The notes: generated from the letters alone by a model not told the origin. A DNA stretch of 55,774 nt from Actinomycetota bacterium (GCA_009701575.1 WLJX01000007.1:1-55774), one strand, 5' to 3'. Positions 19,469-30,122 are shown, counted from the first letter of the stretch. Program-made: numbers and translations.

Positions 19469-20095
19469 TTACTTCTCACCTTTAGCAATCTTTAATCCAA
19501 GTAAGGTCGGTTCGCCAGCAGAGACGCCCTCATTTGCAAGACCATCACTAAGTCCTGCGAGAACTTCAGAATTTTGTTTCCAAGTGCGAAGCGTATTTGG
19601 CCCACGAGTTGGCGCTGGTGGCTTTCCTGCACGTGCGGCATCAACTAAATCTTTAACACTTTGAGGTGTTTGGTTGTCGTAAAACTCCCAGTTCACCATA
19701 ACAACAGGTGCGAAATCGCAGGCCGCATTACATTCAATTCGTTCAATTGAAACTTTTCCATCTTTTGTAGTTTCATGATTTTCAATTCCGAGGTGATCCG
19801 TCAAGGAATCGTAAATCGCATCTCCACCCATAACTGCGCAAAGGGTATTGATGCAGACACCAACGTGATACTCACCGGCTGGTTCGCTGCGGTACTGAGT
19901 GTAAAAAGTTGAAACGGCAGTTACTTCGGCAGTAGAAATTTCCAACTTCTCTGAAATTTTTTCGATACCGCGTGGAGTTATATAGCCATCGATTGATTGT
20001 ACGTAATGTAGAAGTGGCATTACGGCAGATCGTGAACGTGGATATCTGGCAATAATTGAATCCATTATCTTTACTTGTTCAACAGTAAATTCCAT
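19469..20095 (-). CDS. nuoE: NADH-quinone oxidoreductase subunit E (2Fe-2S)
   Basis: A 208-residue thioredoxin-fold subunit holding the off-path cluster N1a on Cys81, Cys86, Cys122 and Cys126 (motifs CINTLC and CNAAC). An all-helical N-terminal domain precedes it. The C terminus carries an extra tail of about 60 residues ending GLKIAKGEK, a feature of actinobacterial NuoE. It overlaps the nuoD stop by one base. Confidence 0.96.
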   Translation of the reverse strand: MEFTVEQVKIMDSIIARYPRSRSAVMPLLHYVQSIDGYITPRGIEKISEKLEISTAEVTAVSTFYTQYRSEPAGEYHVGVCINTLCAVMGGDAIYDSLTDHLGIENHETTKDGKVSIERIECNAACDFAPVVMVNWEFYDNQTPQSVKDLVDAARAGKPPAPTRGPNTLRTWKQNSEVLAGLSDGLANEGVSAGEPTLLGLKIAKGEK

Positions 20096-21432
20096 TAGCG
20101 ATCAACACCTCCCATAACAGGATCAATAGATGCAACGGCGCCAATAACATCGGCGATCATTCCGCCTTCAGCCATCGCAGAAGTTGCCTGCAAGTTATTG
20201 AAAGATGGTTCGCGGAAATGAACACGGTATGGACGGGTTCCGCCGTCGGAAACTAAGTGAACTCCAGTTTCCCCGCGTGGTGATTCAACAGCTGCATAAA
20301 CTTGACCAGCAGGAACACGGAAGCCTTCGGTTACTAATTTAAAGTGATGAATCAGAGATTCCATTGAAGTTCCCATAATTTCGCGAATATGGTCGAGTGA
20401 ATTTCCGATTCCATCGCTGCCAACAGAGAGTTGTGATGGCCAGGCAATTTTCTTATCAGCAACCATTACAGGCTGTCCTTCAGATTTATCTAACTTGTCG
20501 CAGGCCTGTTCAATAATGCGCAATGATTGTTCAAGTTCTTGCATACGAATTAAGAAGCGACCATAGACATCGCAAGTATCGGTAGTTACAACATCAAATT
20601 CATAATTCTCATAACCGCAATATGGATCTGTCTTACGTAGATCCCATGGCATTCCAGTTGACCGAAGAACCGGTCCAGTAATTCCTAAAGTGGTACAGCC
20701 TGCAATATCTAAATACCCGATACCTTGGGTACGCATCATCCAAATAGTATTTCCAACTAACAGCTTCTCGTTATCTTTAAAGTTATGTCGGAGTTCTTTA
20801 ACAGTTTCACGAACTTTTGCGATTGCACCTTTAGGCAAATCTTGGGCAACACCCCCAGGGCGCACATAAGCCATATTCATACGAAGTCCAGAGATCATTT
20901 CAAAGACATCCAAAACTTTCTCACGTTCGCGAAATGCGAAGATCATTGGTGAAAGTGCGCCAAGTTCAAGCGCGCCAGTTCCAAGTGCCACCATGTGTGA
21001 AGAGATGCGATTGAGTTCCATCATAAGAACCCGAATTTCACTCGCACGTTCTGGGATATCGCCGGTAATTCCAAGAAGCTTTTCAACAGCAAGACAGTAT
21101 GCAGTCTCGTTAAATATTGGAGCCAAATAATCCATGCGAGTTACAAAAGTTACGCCTTGAGTCCAAGTGCGGTATTCCGCATTCTTTTCGATGCCGGTAT
21201 GTAAATATCCAATTCCTGCACGTGCTTCTGTGATCGTTTCACCTTCAAGTTCAAGAACTAAACGGAGTACGCCATGTGTCGAAGGGTGTTGTGGCCCCAT
21301 GTTTACAACTACGCGCTCTTCTTTAGTCTGACCAATCTCAGTAACTAGTGAATCCCAATCGCCACCAGTAACGGAGTAAACGCGACCTTCAGTTGTATCT
21401 GTCGCTGATGCATATGAATCGTGAGTTGTCAT
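20095..21432 (-). CDS. nuoD: NADH-quinone oxidoreductase subunit D
   Basis: A 445-residue, hydrogenase-like 49-kDa subunit that lines the quinone-binding pocket. GPQHPSTHG places the quinone-contacting histidines at residues 49 and 53. Other signatures are [21 protein letters not shown] and [18 protein letters not shown]. The nuoC gene overlaps its start by 4 bp. Confidence 0.97.
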   Translation of the reverse strand: MTTHDSYASATDTTEGRVYSVTGGDWDSLVTEIGQTKEERVVVNMGPQHPSTHGVLRLVLELEGETITEARAGIGYLHTGIEKNAEYRTWTQGVTFVTRMDYLAPIFNETAYCLAVEKLLGITGDIPERASEIRVLMMELNRISSHMVALGTGALELGALSPMIFAFREREKVLDVFEMISGLRMNMAYVRPGGVAQDLPKGAIAKVRETVKELRHNFKDNEKLLVGNTIWMMRTQGIGYLDIAGCTTLGITGPVLRSTGMPWDLRKTDPYCGYENYEFDVVTTDTCDVYGRFLIRMQELEQSLRIIEQACDKLDKSEGQPVMVADKKIAWPSQLSVGSDGIGNSLDHIREIMGTSMESLIHHFKLVTEGFRVPAGQVYAAVESPRGETGVHLVSDGGTRPYRVHFREPSFNNLQATSAMAEGGMIADVIGAVASIDPVMGGVDR

Positions 21433-22067
21433 TGGTAAGACCTACGTTCTGATGGCGCTGGAACTGTTGCACCTTTATATTCAATAGGAATTCCACCAAG
21501 TGGATAATCTTTTCGTTGCGGATGTCCTGGCCAGTCATCTGGCATCAAGATGCGACTTAAACCTGGATGGCCATCAAAAATTATTCCGAACATGTCCCAA
21601 GTTTCACGTTCGTGCCAGTTATTTCCGGCCCAAACTTCAACAAGTGATGGAAGATGTGGATCAGCATCAGGAACGCTAACTTCTAAACGAATGCGGCGGT
21701 TATGCGTCATTGAAAGTAATGGATAAACGGCGTGAAGTTCACGGCCCTTATCTTCTGGGTAATGAACGCCATTGACACCAAGACACACTTCAAATCGAAG
21801 TGATTGGGTATCGCGCAATTTCATAGCCGTATCAAATAATTTTTCACGTTTTACGTGAAGTGTTAATTCCCCACGGTCCACAATAACTTTTTCTATTGCA
21901 TCGCTAAATTCTGGATATGCACGTTCTAATTCATCAGTTACTTCATCAAAATAACTTCCATACGGGCGTTCGCTAGATCCAACATTTGCTGCGCTTCGGA
22001 CTAGGCCACCAAATCCTGAAGTATCGCCGGAACCACTGGTTCCAAACATTCCAATGGTCTCACTCAT
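21429..22067 (-). CDS. nuoC: NADH-quinone oxidoreductase subunit C
   Basis: A 212-residue, 30-kDa-type subunit of the peripheral arm, separate from NuoD and not fused to it. The [16 protein letters not shown] block followed by [19 protein letters not shown] is diagnostic. The first 30 residues are Gly/Ser-rich and probably disordered. Both ends overlap neighbours by 4 bp (nuoB, nuoD), so translation is coupled. Confidence 0.97.
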   Translation of the reverse strand: MSETIGMFGTSGSGDTSGFGGLVRSAANVGSSERPYGSYFDEVTDELERAYPEFSDAIEKVIVDRGELTLHVKREKLFDTAMKLRDTQSLRFEVCLGVNGVHYPEDKGRELHAVYPLLSMTHNRRIRLEVSVPDADPHLPSLVEVWAGNNWHERETWDMFGIIFDGHPGLSRILMPDDWPGHPQRKDYPLGGIPIEYKGATVPAPSERRSYQ

Positions 22068-22618
22068 GCGAGCAATCCCTTTAACTGATGGGTTGGCTTC
22101 GCGGCAAGTGCAGCTGCTTCAACTTCACGAATAATTTGTTCACGATTTACACCAAGTTTTTCGCTACCAATGTGTTCGTGCAATTTTAAGATTGCATCCA
22201 TAAGTGCTTCAGGGCGAGGTGGACATCCTGGTAAATAAATATCTACTGGAACTATGTGGTCAACGCCTTGAACAATTGCGTAGTTGTTAAACATTCCACC
22301 TGAAGAAGCACAAGCACCCATTGCAATAACCCATTTTGGTGCAGCCATTTGATCATAAATTTGGCGAAGTACTGGTGCCATTTTATTTGAAACACGTCCT
22401 GCCACAATCATTAAATCTGCTTGTCGTGGTGATGCGCGGAAAACTTCCATTCCAAAACGAGCAGCGTCATAACGTCCGCCACCAAATGCCATCATCTCAA
22501 TTGCACAGCAAGCGAGACCAAAAGTTGCTGGCCAGAGTGAGTTCTTGCGCATGTAACCAGCGAGATTTTCAACGGAAGTAAGTGCAAAACCAGCAGGTAA
22601 TTTCTCTTCTAGACCCAT
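22064..22618 (-). CDS. nuoB: NADH-quinone oxidoreductase subunit B
   Basis: A 184-residue subunit carrying N2, the last cluster before quinone. Its ligands are the adjacent pair Cys37-Cys38 plus Cys103 and Cys132 ([12 protein letters not shown]). I start it at ATG 22618 ([10 protein letters not shown]). The frame is open to 22702, but that extra stretch overlaps nuoA and does not look like NuoB. Confidence 0.97.
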   Translation of the reverse strand: MGLEEKLPAGFALTSVENLAGYMRKNSLWPATFGLACCAIEMMAFGGGRYDAARFGMEVFRASPRQADLMIVAGRVSNKMAPVLRQIYDQMAAPKWVIAMGACASSGGMFNNYAIVQGVDHIVPVDIYLPGCPPRPEALMDAILKLHEHIGSEKLGVNREQIIREVEAAALAAKPTHQLKGLLA

Positions 22619-22622
22619 GAAT

Positions 22623-22982
22623 TTAATCCCATTCCAATCCGCCGCGGCGCCAAACATAAGCATATGCAACAAAAACTGTTGCAATAAAGATCGCCATTTC
22701 AACTAAGCCAAAGAGTCCAAGCTTGTCGAATGTAACAGCCCATGGATACAAGAAAACAATTTCGATATCAAAAACAATAAATAACATTGCAGTTAAGAAG
22801 TATTTAACTGGAAAACGTCCGCCGCCTACAGCTTGTGGTGAAGGTTCAATTCCACATTCGTACGCTTCAACTTTTGCTCTGTTGTATCGCTTTGGTCCTG
22901 TAACAGCCGCGGCAACTACTGAAATCAATCCAAAGCCGAAGCCGATAGCGCCAATTACCAAGATCGGTACGTATGGGTTCAC
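22623..22982 (-). CDS. nuoA: NADH-quinone oxidoreductase subunit A
   Basis: A 119-residue, three-helix subunit. [22 protein letters not shown] is the conserved loop that moves near the quinone tunnel, and [12 protein letters not shown] is the second signature. It starts with GTG 22982, with no clear Shine-Dalgarno site. It is the first nuo gene. The 95 bp upstream separate it from menG on the same strand and could hold a weak promoter (TTCACA, 16 bp, TACAAC on the minus strand), but co-transcription from menG is equally possible. Confidence 0.96.
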   Translation of the reverse strand: MNPYVPILVIGAIGFGFGLISVVAAAVTGPKRYNRAKVEAYECGIEPSPQAVGGGRFPVKYFLTAMLFIVFDIEIVFLYPWAVTFDKLGLFGLVEMAIFIATVFVAYAYVWRRGGLEWD

Positions 22983-23077
22983 AGTCAGAGAGTCTACGGG
23001 TTTAGGCGTTGTAGGTCACAATTTACAAATGTGAATTGAAAATGAATTTGCTCAGGCTCTCCAAAATGTGGCAGTAA

Positions 23078-23770
23078 TCACGGCTTATACCCCGTATGCA
23101 CAGCGACTATACCGAAGGTCAGATTTTTCCAATGAATCTTTTCAAAACCTGCAATTTTCATAATCTCCGCCAAGTCAGCTTGGTTCGGCCAGGCCATGAT
23201 CGACTCTGCTAAATAGACATATGCGCCAGGATTTGAGGAAACTTTTCTGGCTACTGGTGGAAGTGCCCGCATTAAATAGCGAAGATAAATGGTGCGAAAA
23301 ATTTTATTTGTTGGTTGTGAAAATTCAATCACAACCATGCGACCACCAGATTTTAAAACTCGCAAAGATTCTCTTAGCGCCTTTAAAGTGTCAGATGTAT
23401 TTCGTAAACCAAATGAGATTGTTGTGACATCAAATTCATTATCCTTAAATGAAAGTGCGAGCGCATCTCCGTGAGTGAATGCTAAATCAGGATGACGTTT
23501 ACGACCTGCGTCTAACATTCCCTTTGAAAAATCGAGCGGAATAACTTCTGCGCCGGCATCAGCTAGTGGTCGACTAGAAGATCCAGTTCCAGCAGCGATA
23601 TCTAAGATTCGCATTCCGGGTTTTGGAGCAATTATCGAGGTTGCGACTTTGCGCCAAGCTTTAGTGCGTCCCAGGCTGAGCAAGTCATTTAGCAAGTCAT
23701 AACGGCGGGCGACGCCATCAAACATCGCTGAGACCTCTTCGGGCTCCTTGCCTAAGTCTGCTCTACTCAC
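23078..23770 (-). CDS. menG: Demethylmenaquinone methyltransferase
   Basis: A 230-residue SAM-dependent methyltransferase (UbiE/MenG family) performing the last step of menaquinone synthesis. It has the MFDGVARRYDLLNDLLSLG signature, the SAM-binding LDIAAGTGSSS and the later SFGLRN and VIEFSQP motifs. I chose GTG 23770, which gives MSRADLGKEPEEV, close to the usual actinobacterial N terminus. The frame stays open to 23803 but those 11 residues are not family-like. It is just upstream of the nuo operon on the same strand and divergent from bioY. Confidence 0.93.
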   Translation of the reverse strand: MSRADLGKEPEEVSAMFDGVARRYDLLNDLLSLGRTKAWRKVATSIIAPKPGMRILDIAAGTGSSSRPLADAGAEVIPLDFSKGMLDAGRKRHPDLAFTHGDALALSFKDNEFDVTTISFGLRNTSDTLKALRESLRVLKSGGRMVVIEFSQPTNKIFRTIYLRYLMRALPPVARKVSSNPGAYVYLAESIMAWPNQADLAEIMKIAGFEKIHWKNLTFGIVAVHTGYKP

Positions 23771-23851
23771 GCGTATATTCTCGCGGTAGTAGGCTCCGAC
23801 CACAAATTAGGAGTTAAGTTAATTACTTGATTTCGAGGAAAGGATTAGAAC

Positions 23852-24436
23852 ATGACCGAGATATCGCAAGTGAGCAATCTAAGAACAGCGCTAATTCGAC
23901 GTTCTTCAGCTGTAACGCAGATTTCATTAATACTTACCGGAACTGTTTTCCTCGCACTCATGGCGCAAATCTCCTTTCCAATACCTGGCTCGCCAGTTCC
24001 ATTCACTGGGCAAACACTTGGCGTTCTTCTGCTTGGTACTGCATACGGCGCATCACTTGGTTTTAGCACTATGGCTTTCTATTTGTTAATGGGAATTCTT
24101 GGTGCCCCAATCTTTGCTTCCGGATCACATGGCTTCGAGAAAATAGCTGGCGCTACTGGCGGATACCTTGTTGGGATGCTTATTTCTACTATTGCACTTG
24201 GAGCACTTGCTGGCCGCAAATGGGATCAAAAAATTAAGACAGTTATTCCAACAATGCTCATTGGAAATAGCATCGTTTTTACCTTTGGTCTTATCTGGCT
24301 TCACCAATACACCGGTCAAAGTTGGGCTTGGACTTTTGAAAAAGGTTTCACACCCTTCGTCTTTGGTGAACTTTTGAAAATTGCAATAGCAAGCACAACC
24401 TTGCCTGTTGTTTGGCGCTTCGTTTCAAAGCGATAA
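23852..24436 (+). CDS. bioY: Biotin transporter substrate-capture component BioY
   Basis: A 194-residue, six-helix S-component of an energy-coupling-factor or solitary biotin transporter. MAQISFPIPGSPVPFTGQTLG and GILGAPIFASGSHGFEKIAGATGGYL are characteristic of BioY. An AGGAAAGGA ribosome site precedes ATG 23852. No bioM/bioN ATPase or permease genes are adjacent, so it either works alone or with a shared ECF module elsewhere. The organism may be a biotin auxotroph, which would fit a streamlined genome. It sits 21 bp before menF and may be cotranscribed. Confidence 0.94.
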   Translation: MTEISQVSNLRTALIRRSSAVTQISLILTGTVFLALMAQISFPIPGSPVPFTGQTLGVLLLGTAYGASLGFSTMAFYLLMGILGAPIFASGSHGFEKIAGATGGYLVGMLISTIALGALAGRKWDQKIKTVIPTMLIGNSIVFTFGLIWLHQYTGQSWAWTFEKGFTPFVFGELLKIAIASTTLPVVWRFVSKR

Positions 24437-24457
24437 CGATTGGTTAAAACCTGAACT

Positions 24458-25690
24458 GTGCCGACAAATATAACTACCGAGCTTCTTGGTGAACGCCTTC
24501 CCCTTGAACTAATCTCAACTGATCTCGAAATTACTGCGACCTGGATTCGCGGTGGCGAAGGGCTAATTGGTTTTGGTGAATGGAAGAGTTCTAGCGTTAA
24601 AGGTAAGAACCGATTTGTAGATGCCCGAAAATGGTGGCACGAACAACTAGCAACTCTTAAAATTCAAAACAATGTGCATGGCAGTGGAACTGGGCCAATC
24701 CTCTTCTCATCTTTCGCTTTCGATCCTTCAGAGGAATCTAAATTAGTGATTCCAGAAATAGTTATTGGACACAAGGGTGGAAAATCTTGGATAACTTGGA
24801 TTGGTGATCAGACCCAACCCACAATTACAAAATATGTAAAGAAAACCCAAGCTGGTGAAGTTAAATTTGAGGCTGGTGCGCTATCAGAAGATGAATGGAT
24901 GAAGCGCGTAGCAAGTGCAGTTGAAAAGATTAAACATGGCGAGCTCGAAAAAGTTGTATTAGCTCGCGATCTAATTGCCCACAATTCTGAAGCGATATCA
25001 AAGCGAAATCTAATAACGCTTCTTACTGAGAACTACCCCTCGACTTGGGTTTTCTTAGTTGCAAATTTAATAGGTGCAACTCCAGAACTTTTGGTCCGCT
25101 TAAATAAATCACTTGTAACTTCGAGAATTTTGGCTGGAACCATTCGCAAATCTGGCGATGAAGCAAGAGATCTTGGGCTAGCAGCCTCACTTGCTAAGTC
25201 ATCAAAAGATTTAGAAGAGCACGAATATGCAGTTCGATCTGTCGCTGATGCGCTCTCACCTTTCTGCTCATCAACTAACGTTCCAGAATCTCCCTTTGTG
25301 CTGCACCTTGCAAATGTTATGCACCTTGCGACCGATGTAACTGGAGTAATTAATGACACTGCTACACCGACCGATATCTTCGCACTAATAGCTTCACTCC
25401 ATCCATCAGCGGCTGTCTGTGGAACCCCAACAGAAATTGCAAATGGAGTAATTAATGAATTGGAAGATTTAAATCGTGGACGTTATGCCGGACCTGTTGG
25501 CTGGATTGATGCACGTGGAGATGGCGAAATTGCAATTGCGCTTCGCACCGGTGAACTCTCCGAAGATTTAAAATCTATGCAAATTTACAGCGGTTGTGGA
25601 ATTGTTGCTGGTTCCAATCCGGTAGATGAATTGGCTGAGAGTCAGGCTAAGTTAAGCCCGATGCGAACTGCGCTAGAAACGCGAGCATAG
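24458..25690 (+). CDS. menF: Isochorismate synthase (menaquinone pathway)
   Basis: A 410-residue chorismate-utilising enzyme that converts chorismate to isochorismate. The C-terminal catalytic domain shows LEKVVLARD, the TPELLVRL motif, ILAGTIRKS, HPSAAVCGTPTEIA and the terminal YSGCGIVAGSNPVDEL block with Mg-binding Glu. It starts with GTG 24458. The last 49 bases overlap the end of menD on the opposite strand, where the other men genes lie, which supports a role in menaquinone rather than siderophore synthesis. Confidence 0.92.
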   Translation: MPTNITTELLGERLPLELISTDLEITATWIRGGEGLIGFGEWKSSSVKGKNRFVDARKWWHEQLATLKIQNNVHGSGTGPILFSSFAFDPSEESKLVIPEIVIGHKGGKSWITWIGDQTQPTITKYVKKTQAGEVKFEAGALSEDEWMKRVASAVEKIKHGELEKVVLARDLIAHNSEAISKRNLITLLTENYPSTWVFLVANLIGATPELLVRLNKSLVTSRILAGTIRKSGDEARDLGLAASLAKSSKDLEEHEYAVRSVADALSPFCSSTNVPESPFVLHLANVMHLATDVTGVINDTATPTDIFALIASLHPSAAVCGTPTEIANGVINELEDLNRGRYAGPVGWIDARGDGEIAIALRTGELSEDLKSMQIYSGCGIVAGSNPVDELAESQAKLSPMRTALETRA

Positions 25691-27210
25691 GTCAGGGCTA
25701 AATTTTCTGCCATTTTTGCTCTCGTTGGAACTTCTACCACTACAAAATGCAGGCCGTTCTTATCGTGTGCAATCGCAAGGTTCAGATCAGATGTTGTTTT
25801 AACTTTAGAGACACTAATTCCAAATCCTGAAATCAACTTAACTAAATCTTGATTTTGTGGCGTTGCAAAAATATTCTCAAAACCTTCGACTCCAGCTTGT
25901 GGCAGAGTAGAAAAAATTCCACCTCCGTTATTATCAATTACAAAGATAGTTAAATTCGCGCTTGATGGAGTTAATAGAGCGGTTAAATCGTGAAGAAAAG
26001 TTAAATCACCAATGACTGCAAAAGCGCGTTCAAAATGATTTGCAACTCCAAATATGGTGGATAAATTGCCATCAATTCCTGCAAGACCTCGGTTAGCAAA
26101 GACTTCAATCCCGGTACGCGGTTTTGCAAAAGCCTCAATATCTCTTATCGGTCTACTTGAACCTACAAAGAGCGCTGAGCCATCTGGAATTCCGGCAGCA
26201 ATCGTTGAAAGCACTACTTGTTCTGACCAACTTTGATTTTTAGAAATCTCTATTGCCGCAATCTTTGCTATCTCTTGCCAATCTGAAATCCATGATGGGT
26301 TAAGAGTTTGAACTTCTAGTTTTGGTAGCTCAAAGAAGATTTGTGTTGCAGTTCGCTTAGTATCAATTGTCGAAATTCTTGGATCTATTACATAACTATT
26401 CTCAGCGCTTGCAATGTAACTATTTATGCTTCGAGAAAGCGTCGTACGCCCAATCACAATTGCATAGTCAGGCTTTAAATATCCTCGAACTGCTTCATCG
26501 CTCAAAAACGCACTAGCATGACTAATCGCTGATTTGAAAGAGAGCGGATCTTCTGCGATAACTGGGAGCCCGGCTGATTCAATAAACTTTTCTATTTCGC
26601 GGACTGTAAATGTTCCACGATCGTGGCCCACAACAATCAGGCCATTTCCGTTCACAGTTAAAGACTTTCGATTTTCTAATTTTATTTTTGGTGCAACTAT
26701 CTTCAAACCAGAGAGCCAATCGTGGTTATCTTTTGGAAGAAGTGGTTCATCAAATTGAATATTTAGATGTGTTGGCCCTTCGCCTATCTCAAATTTAACG
26801 CCAGAGATTAAGTCATAACTCGGTATGTTTGGGAAAATGCCAACTTGGTCGGTCGTCTGATTCGAACCCGTTTTGCGCAGGCGTTCTGGTCGATCTGCAG
26901 TGATTGCAATCAATTTATTTTTTGCGTGGTGCGCTTCGAGAAGTGCAGGATGGAAATTGGCGGCCGCAGTCCCACTTGTACAGACCACAACAACACTTTG
27001 GTTTGTGGCTTTAGAGATACCTAGAGCGTAAAAGGCAGCTCCGCGTTCATCCAATTTAACATGAAGTTCTATAAGCCCTCGAGTTTTGGCTTCGTGCAAC
27101 GCAATTGAAAGTGGTGCATTTCTAGAACCAGGTGAGATTACAAAGTCGCTAACTCCTAGCTCAATTAGATTTCGAATAGTCTGGCGGGCAAGATCAGTTG
27201 AATTACTCAT
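25642..27210 (-). CDS. menD: SEPHCHC synthase MenD
   Basis: A 522-residue thiamine-diphosphate enzyme that adds succinic semialdehyde (from 2-oxoglutarate) to isochorismate. FVISPGSRNAPLSIAL opens the protein, LDERGAAFYALG carries the catalytic Glu, and the cofactor motif runs from GDLTFLHD to NNGGGIFS. I use ATG 27210 (MSNSTDLARQ); an open frame to 27252 would add 14 residues over the end of menC. Its first 8 bases overlap menC, so the two are coupled. Confidence 0.95.
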   Translation of the reverse strand: MSNSTDLARQTIRNLIELGVSDFVISPGSRNAPLSIALHEAKTRGLIELHVKLDERGAAFYALGISKATNQSVVVVCTSGTAAANFHPALLEAHHAKNKLIAITADRPERLRKTGSNQTTDQVGIFPNIPSYDLISGVKFEIGEGPTHLNIQFDEPLLPKDNHDWLSGLKIVAPKIKLENRKSLTVNGNGLIVVGHDRGTFTVREIEKFIESAGLPVIAEDPLSFKSAISHASAFLSDEAVRGYLKPDYAIVIGRTTLSRSINSYIASAENSYVIDPRISTIDTKRTATQIFFELPKLEVQTLNPSWISDWQEIAKIAAIEISKNQSWSEQVVLSTIAAGIPDGSALFVGSSRPIRDIEAFAKPRTGIEVFANRGLAGIDGNLSTIFGVANHFERAFAVIGDLTFLHDLTALLTPSSANLTIFVIDNNGGGIFSTLPQAGVEGFENIFATPQNQDLVKLISGFGISVSKVKTTSDLNLAIAHDKNGLHFVVVEVPTRAKMAENLALTYARVSSAVRIGLNLA

Positions 27211-28183
27211 GTTGCCACCTCTCTCCAAACCCAGTTTCCCAAATTTCTTCAATTCGCTTCTGCCACCAAATCTTACGGTCTGCGGTTGCAGAATACTTAT
27301 TGATTAATTCCTCAGCAGGCTCTGTTCTCTTGACTGCGATAGTGCCAGCAGTTATTTCAATTACTGGATTGACAACATCGCTTACAAATAAGGATGTAGT
27401 TGCAAGCCCACAATCAAAGTTAAGCTCTTTCTGGCTAGCTGCCAAAGCGAGACCATGTGAAATTCCAATTCCGGTATCAAGTGCGCTAGAAATTACAACC
27501 GGTAATCCGATATTTTCAATCAATTTATTAGCTCGCGATATTCCGCCACATGGCGCCCATTTAATTATTGCCACATCAGCAAAATCTTTGGCGCTTGTAA
27601 AATCATTGTTAAGGCTTTTTCGGATTGATTCATCAATGGCAATCTTCATCGGAATCTCTTTTTTCAACTTCACTAAGTCAGCTATTTCTAAGCAAGGCTG
27701 TTCAATATACTCAAATACTTTTCCAAACCGAAGGTAGTAGTTATAAAGGTTTAAAAGCGCGGTTTCTAAATCCCAACCGGCATTAACATCGAGGCGAATC
27801 TTAAAATCTGGATTAAAGTCCAGTGCGGCTTCGACTAAATAATTATCATTCTCAAAATCATCAACTTTAATCTTTACCGTCTTTGCGCCAGGAAATCGCT
27901 GCAATATTTCATCAACGCGATTGATTTCTACTTTTGGAAGCGTCGCATTAATTCCTATGGAATTTCGCATTAACTCAGGCCAAGGTTCATAGGCACCTTC
28001 GAGTGCAGCAGCTAACCAGGGCTCTGATTCATCAGCGCTGTATTCAAGAAATGGTGCGAATTCACTCCAGCCGGCAGGTCCGCGAAATAGTGCGGCCTCT
28101 CTTACTGTTACGCCCCGAAAATTCGTCCGCGTAGGAATGGCAACAACAGTTAGATCGCTAAAGATCTCAGCTAAGTGCCACAT
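27203..28183 (-). CDS. menC: o-Succinylbenzoate synthase
   Basis: A 326-residue enolase-superfamily dehydratase. The catalytic KxK pair is in TVKIKVDD, the metal ligands are the acidic residues in RLDVNAGWD, YIEQPC and AIDESI, and the second-side lysine is in IIKWAPCGG. PTRTNFRGVTVREAALFRGP at the N terminus matches actinobacterial MenC. It is 7 bp downstream of menB and overlaps menD by 8 bp. Confidence 0.94.
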   Translation of the reverse strand: MWHLAEIFSDLTVVAIPTRTNFRGVTVREAALFRGPAGWSEFAPFLEYSADESEPWLAAALEGAYEPWPELMRNSIGINATLPKVEINRVDEILQRFPGAKTVKIKVDDFENDNYLVEAALDFNPDFKIRLDVNAGWDLETALLNLYNYYLRFGKVFEYIEQPCLEIADLVKLKKEIPMKIAIDESIRKSLNNDFTSAKDFADVAIIKWAPCGGISRANKLIENIGLPVVISSALDTGIGISHGLALAASQKELNFDCGLATTSLFVSDVVNPVIEITAGTIAVKRTEPAEELINKYSATADRKIWWQKRIEEIWETGFGERWQHE

Positions 28184-28190
28184 GATTTAA

Positions 28191-29069
28191 CTAAGGACGC
28201 TTTGGAAATTTATCGAAATTTGGTTCACGACCTTCTTTAAATGCATCGCGACCTTCTTGACCTTCCTCGGTCATGTAAAACAAGAGCGTTGCATCGCCAG
28301 CAAGTTGTTGTACTCCAGCGAGTCCATCATCTGCGGCATTCAATCCGGCCTTCAATAATCTAAGAGCCATTGGTGAATGTCGCAACATTTCTCGGCACCA
28401 AGAAACTGTTTCTGCTTCTAGCTCTGAAACTGGAACGACTGTGTTAACAAGTCCCATTTCAAGTGCTTCATTAGCGTCGTACTGTCGGCATAAGAACCAA
28501 ATCTCGCGCGCTTTTTTCTGGCCGATATGTGCTGCTAATAAGCCTGCGCCATATCCACCATCAAATGAGCCAACCATCGGACCGGTCTGACCAAATTTTG
28601 CATTTTCTGCGGCAATAGTTAAATCACAAACAACATGCAGAACATGTCCACCGCCAACGGCCCAACCAGCAACCATTGCAACAACTGGTTTTGGTAATCT
28701 GCGAATTTGAATTTGTAGATCTAAAACATTTAATCGGCCAATTCCTTTTTTCGCAAGTGGATCGTTGCCCAAGTAACCATCGTCACCACGAACATTTATG
28801 TCGCCACCAGAACAGAATGCTTCACTTCCCGCACCTGTAAAAATTATCACTCCAACAGAATCATCATCACGGGCTAATGAAAATGCATCTTGTAATTCAA
28901 ATAGTGTTTGTGGACGAAAAGCATTTCGGACTTCTGGGCGATTAATTGTTATCTTTGCCATGCCTTCAGCTACTTCATAAACTATGTCTGAAAAAGCTCC
29001 GCCGCCAAGGCCGGTGCTCCATTTTGGAATGGTCCGACTTCCTGGCTCCCGCTTAAAAGGTTTGCTCAC
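28191..29069 (-). CDS. menB: 1,4-Dihydroxy-2-naphthoyl-CoA synthase
   Basis: A 292-residue crotonase-fold enzyme that closes the naphthoquinone ring. [32 protein letters not shown] and [13 protein letters not shown] are hallmark MenB segments, and the C terminus [11 protein letters not shown] is typical. It starts at GTG 29069 with a strong AGGAGGAAA ribosome site 6-7 nt upstream. It heads the minus-strand menB-menC-menD operon and is divergent from menE across 39 bp, within which TATATT on the minus strand could be its -10 box. Confidence 0.96.
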   Translation of the reverse strand: MSKPFKREPGSRTIPKWSTGLGGGAFSDIVYEVAEGMAKITINRPEVRNAFRPQTLFELQDAFSLARDDDSVGVIIFTGAGSEAFCSGGDINVRGDDGYLGNDPLAKKGIGRLNVLDLQIQIRRLPKPVVAMVAGWAVGGGHVLHVVCDLTIAAENAKFGQTGPMVGSFDGGYGAGLLAAHIGQKKAREIWFLCRQYDANEALEMGLVNTVVPVSELEAETVSWCREMLRHSPMALRLLKAGLNAADDGLAGVQQLAGDATLLFYMTEEGQEGRDAFKEGREPNFDKFPKRP

Positions 29070-29093
29070 ATTTCCTCCTACAAAATATATGGA

Positions 29094-29099
29094 TAGCCT
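29094..29099 (+). promoter_or_regulatory. Probable -10 box of menE
   Basis: TAGCCT lies 9 nt before ATG 29109, predicting a leader of no more than about 3 nt. It sits in the 39-bp menB/menE divergent gap, where the minus strand carries a TATATT element and a ribosome site for menB. Confidence 0.4.
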
Positions 29100-29108
29100 A
29101 CGGGTGTC

Positions 29109-30122
29109 ATGAAAACTTCGGTAATTGATCTCGGGCTACAGCCATCAAACTTTGAGCTGACGCAAGCCCTATCTGCCGCCTTTAGCCAAGTTGAGCCAAC
29201 TCTGGTCATCATAAACACGACAGGCTCTACTGGGGTTAATAAGAAAGTCGAACTTTCCACATCAGCGATTTCAATATCTGCCGACTTATCAAATGCTGCT
29301 GTCGGCGCCAAACCTGGTGATATTTGGTCACTCTTATTACCAACTAATCACATTGCTGGTTTAAATGTTCTGGCACGAGCACTAAAACTTGGAACCGAAG
29401 TCGTTGGCGTTGAAGGACGAGCTGATTTCACTGCAATCGTTCCAACTCAATTGCATCGTGCGCTAACCGGAGATATTCCATTGTTAGAACATTTACAAAA
29501 TTGCAAAGCTGTTTTGGTCGGGGGCGCTGCCGTTGAAGATTCACTACTAGAAGTTGCAAGGTTAAAGGGAATTGAAATTTTCACCACTTATGGAATGACT
29601 GAAACTTCGGGTGGTTGCGTATACAACAACGTTCCACTTCCCGGAGTTTCTGTGGAGTTAACTTATTCAGGTCTTATAAAGATTAAGGGACCCATCCTTG
29701 CCAGTGGATATCAAGATCAAGAAGCACTTTGGTTAAAGAATTTTTCAGATGGTTGGTTTATCACAAGTGATCTTGGCGAGATTAAAGATGGCAAGATATT
29801 TGTAATTGGGCGCACTGATGATGTAATAATTTCTGGTGGGGAAAACATTTCATTAGCAGCAATTGAATCTGAACTTGCAAGTAATTTTCCAGATGTTAAT
29901 TTTCTTGCAACTTCAATACCAGATTCGGAATGGGGCCAGAAGCTCTGTCTGCTTTCTGATGCCCATATTGATCAAGTGAAAATATCTAGCGTTTTGCAGA
30001 ATAAATTTGGAAGAGCTGCTGTTCCAAAAGAATTTTTAGTAGTTAATGAAATCCCGCTGATTGGAATAGGCAAGCCAGACCGTGTCAAAGCCAGCACGCT
30101 AATCATTAGTGCGCAAAGATAA
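29109..30122 (+). CDS. menE: o-Succinylbenzoate-CoA ligase, short form
   Basis: A 337-residue adenylating enzyme that activates o-succinylbenzoate with CoA. The ATP motif [27 protein letters not shown], and the hinge segment [27 protein letters not shown] are intact, and the C-terminal catalytic lysine is in IGKPDRVKA. It lacks much of the N-terminal region found in longer ligases (usual length about 370-490), as in other actinobacterial MenE. It is immediately followed by menA. Confidence 0.92.
   Translation: MKTSVIDLGLQPSNFELTQALSAAFSQVEPTLVIINTTGSTGVNKKVELSTSAISISADLSNAAVGAKPGDIWSLLLPTNHIAGLNVLARALKLGTEVVGVEGRADFTAIVPTQLHRALTGDIPLLEHLQNCKAVLVGGAAVEDSLLEVARLKGIEIFTTYGMTETSGGCVYNNVPLPGVSVELTYSGLIKIKGPILASGYQDQEALWLKNFSDGWFITSDLGEIKDGKIFVIGRTDDVIISGGENISLAAIESELASNFPDVNFLATSIPDSEWGQKLCLLSDAHIDQVKISSVLQNKFGRAAVPKEFLVVNEIPLIGIGKPDRVKASTLIISAQR

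Noticed and set aside
22619-22702. Upstream extension of nuoB
   Set aside because: It overlaps nuoA and lacks similarity; ATG 22618 gives a normal 184-residue NuoB.
23771-23803. Upstream extension of menG
   Set aside because: GTG 23770 gives the conserved actinobacterial N terminus; the extra 11 residues are not conserved-looking.
27211-27252. Upstream extension of menD
   Set aside because: The added residues run over menC and precede the usual MenD start.
27198-27737. 179-codon plus-strand frame over menC/menD
   Set aside because: It lies opposite two confident genes and has no family-like motif or ribosome site.
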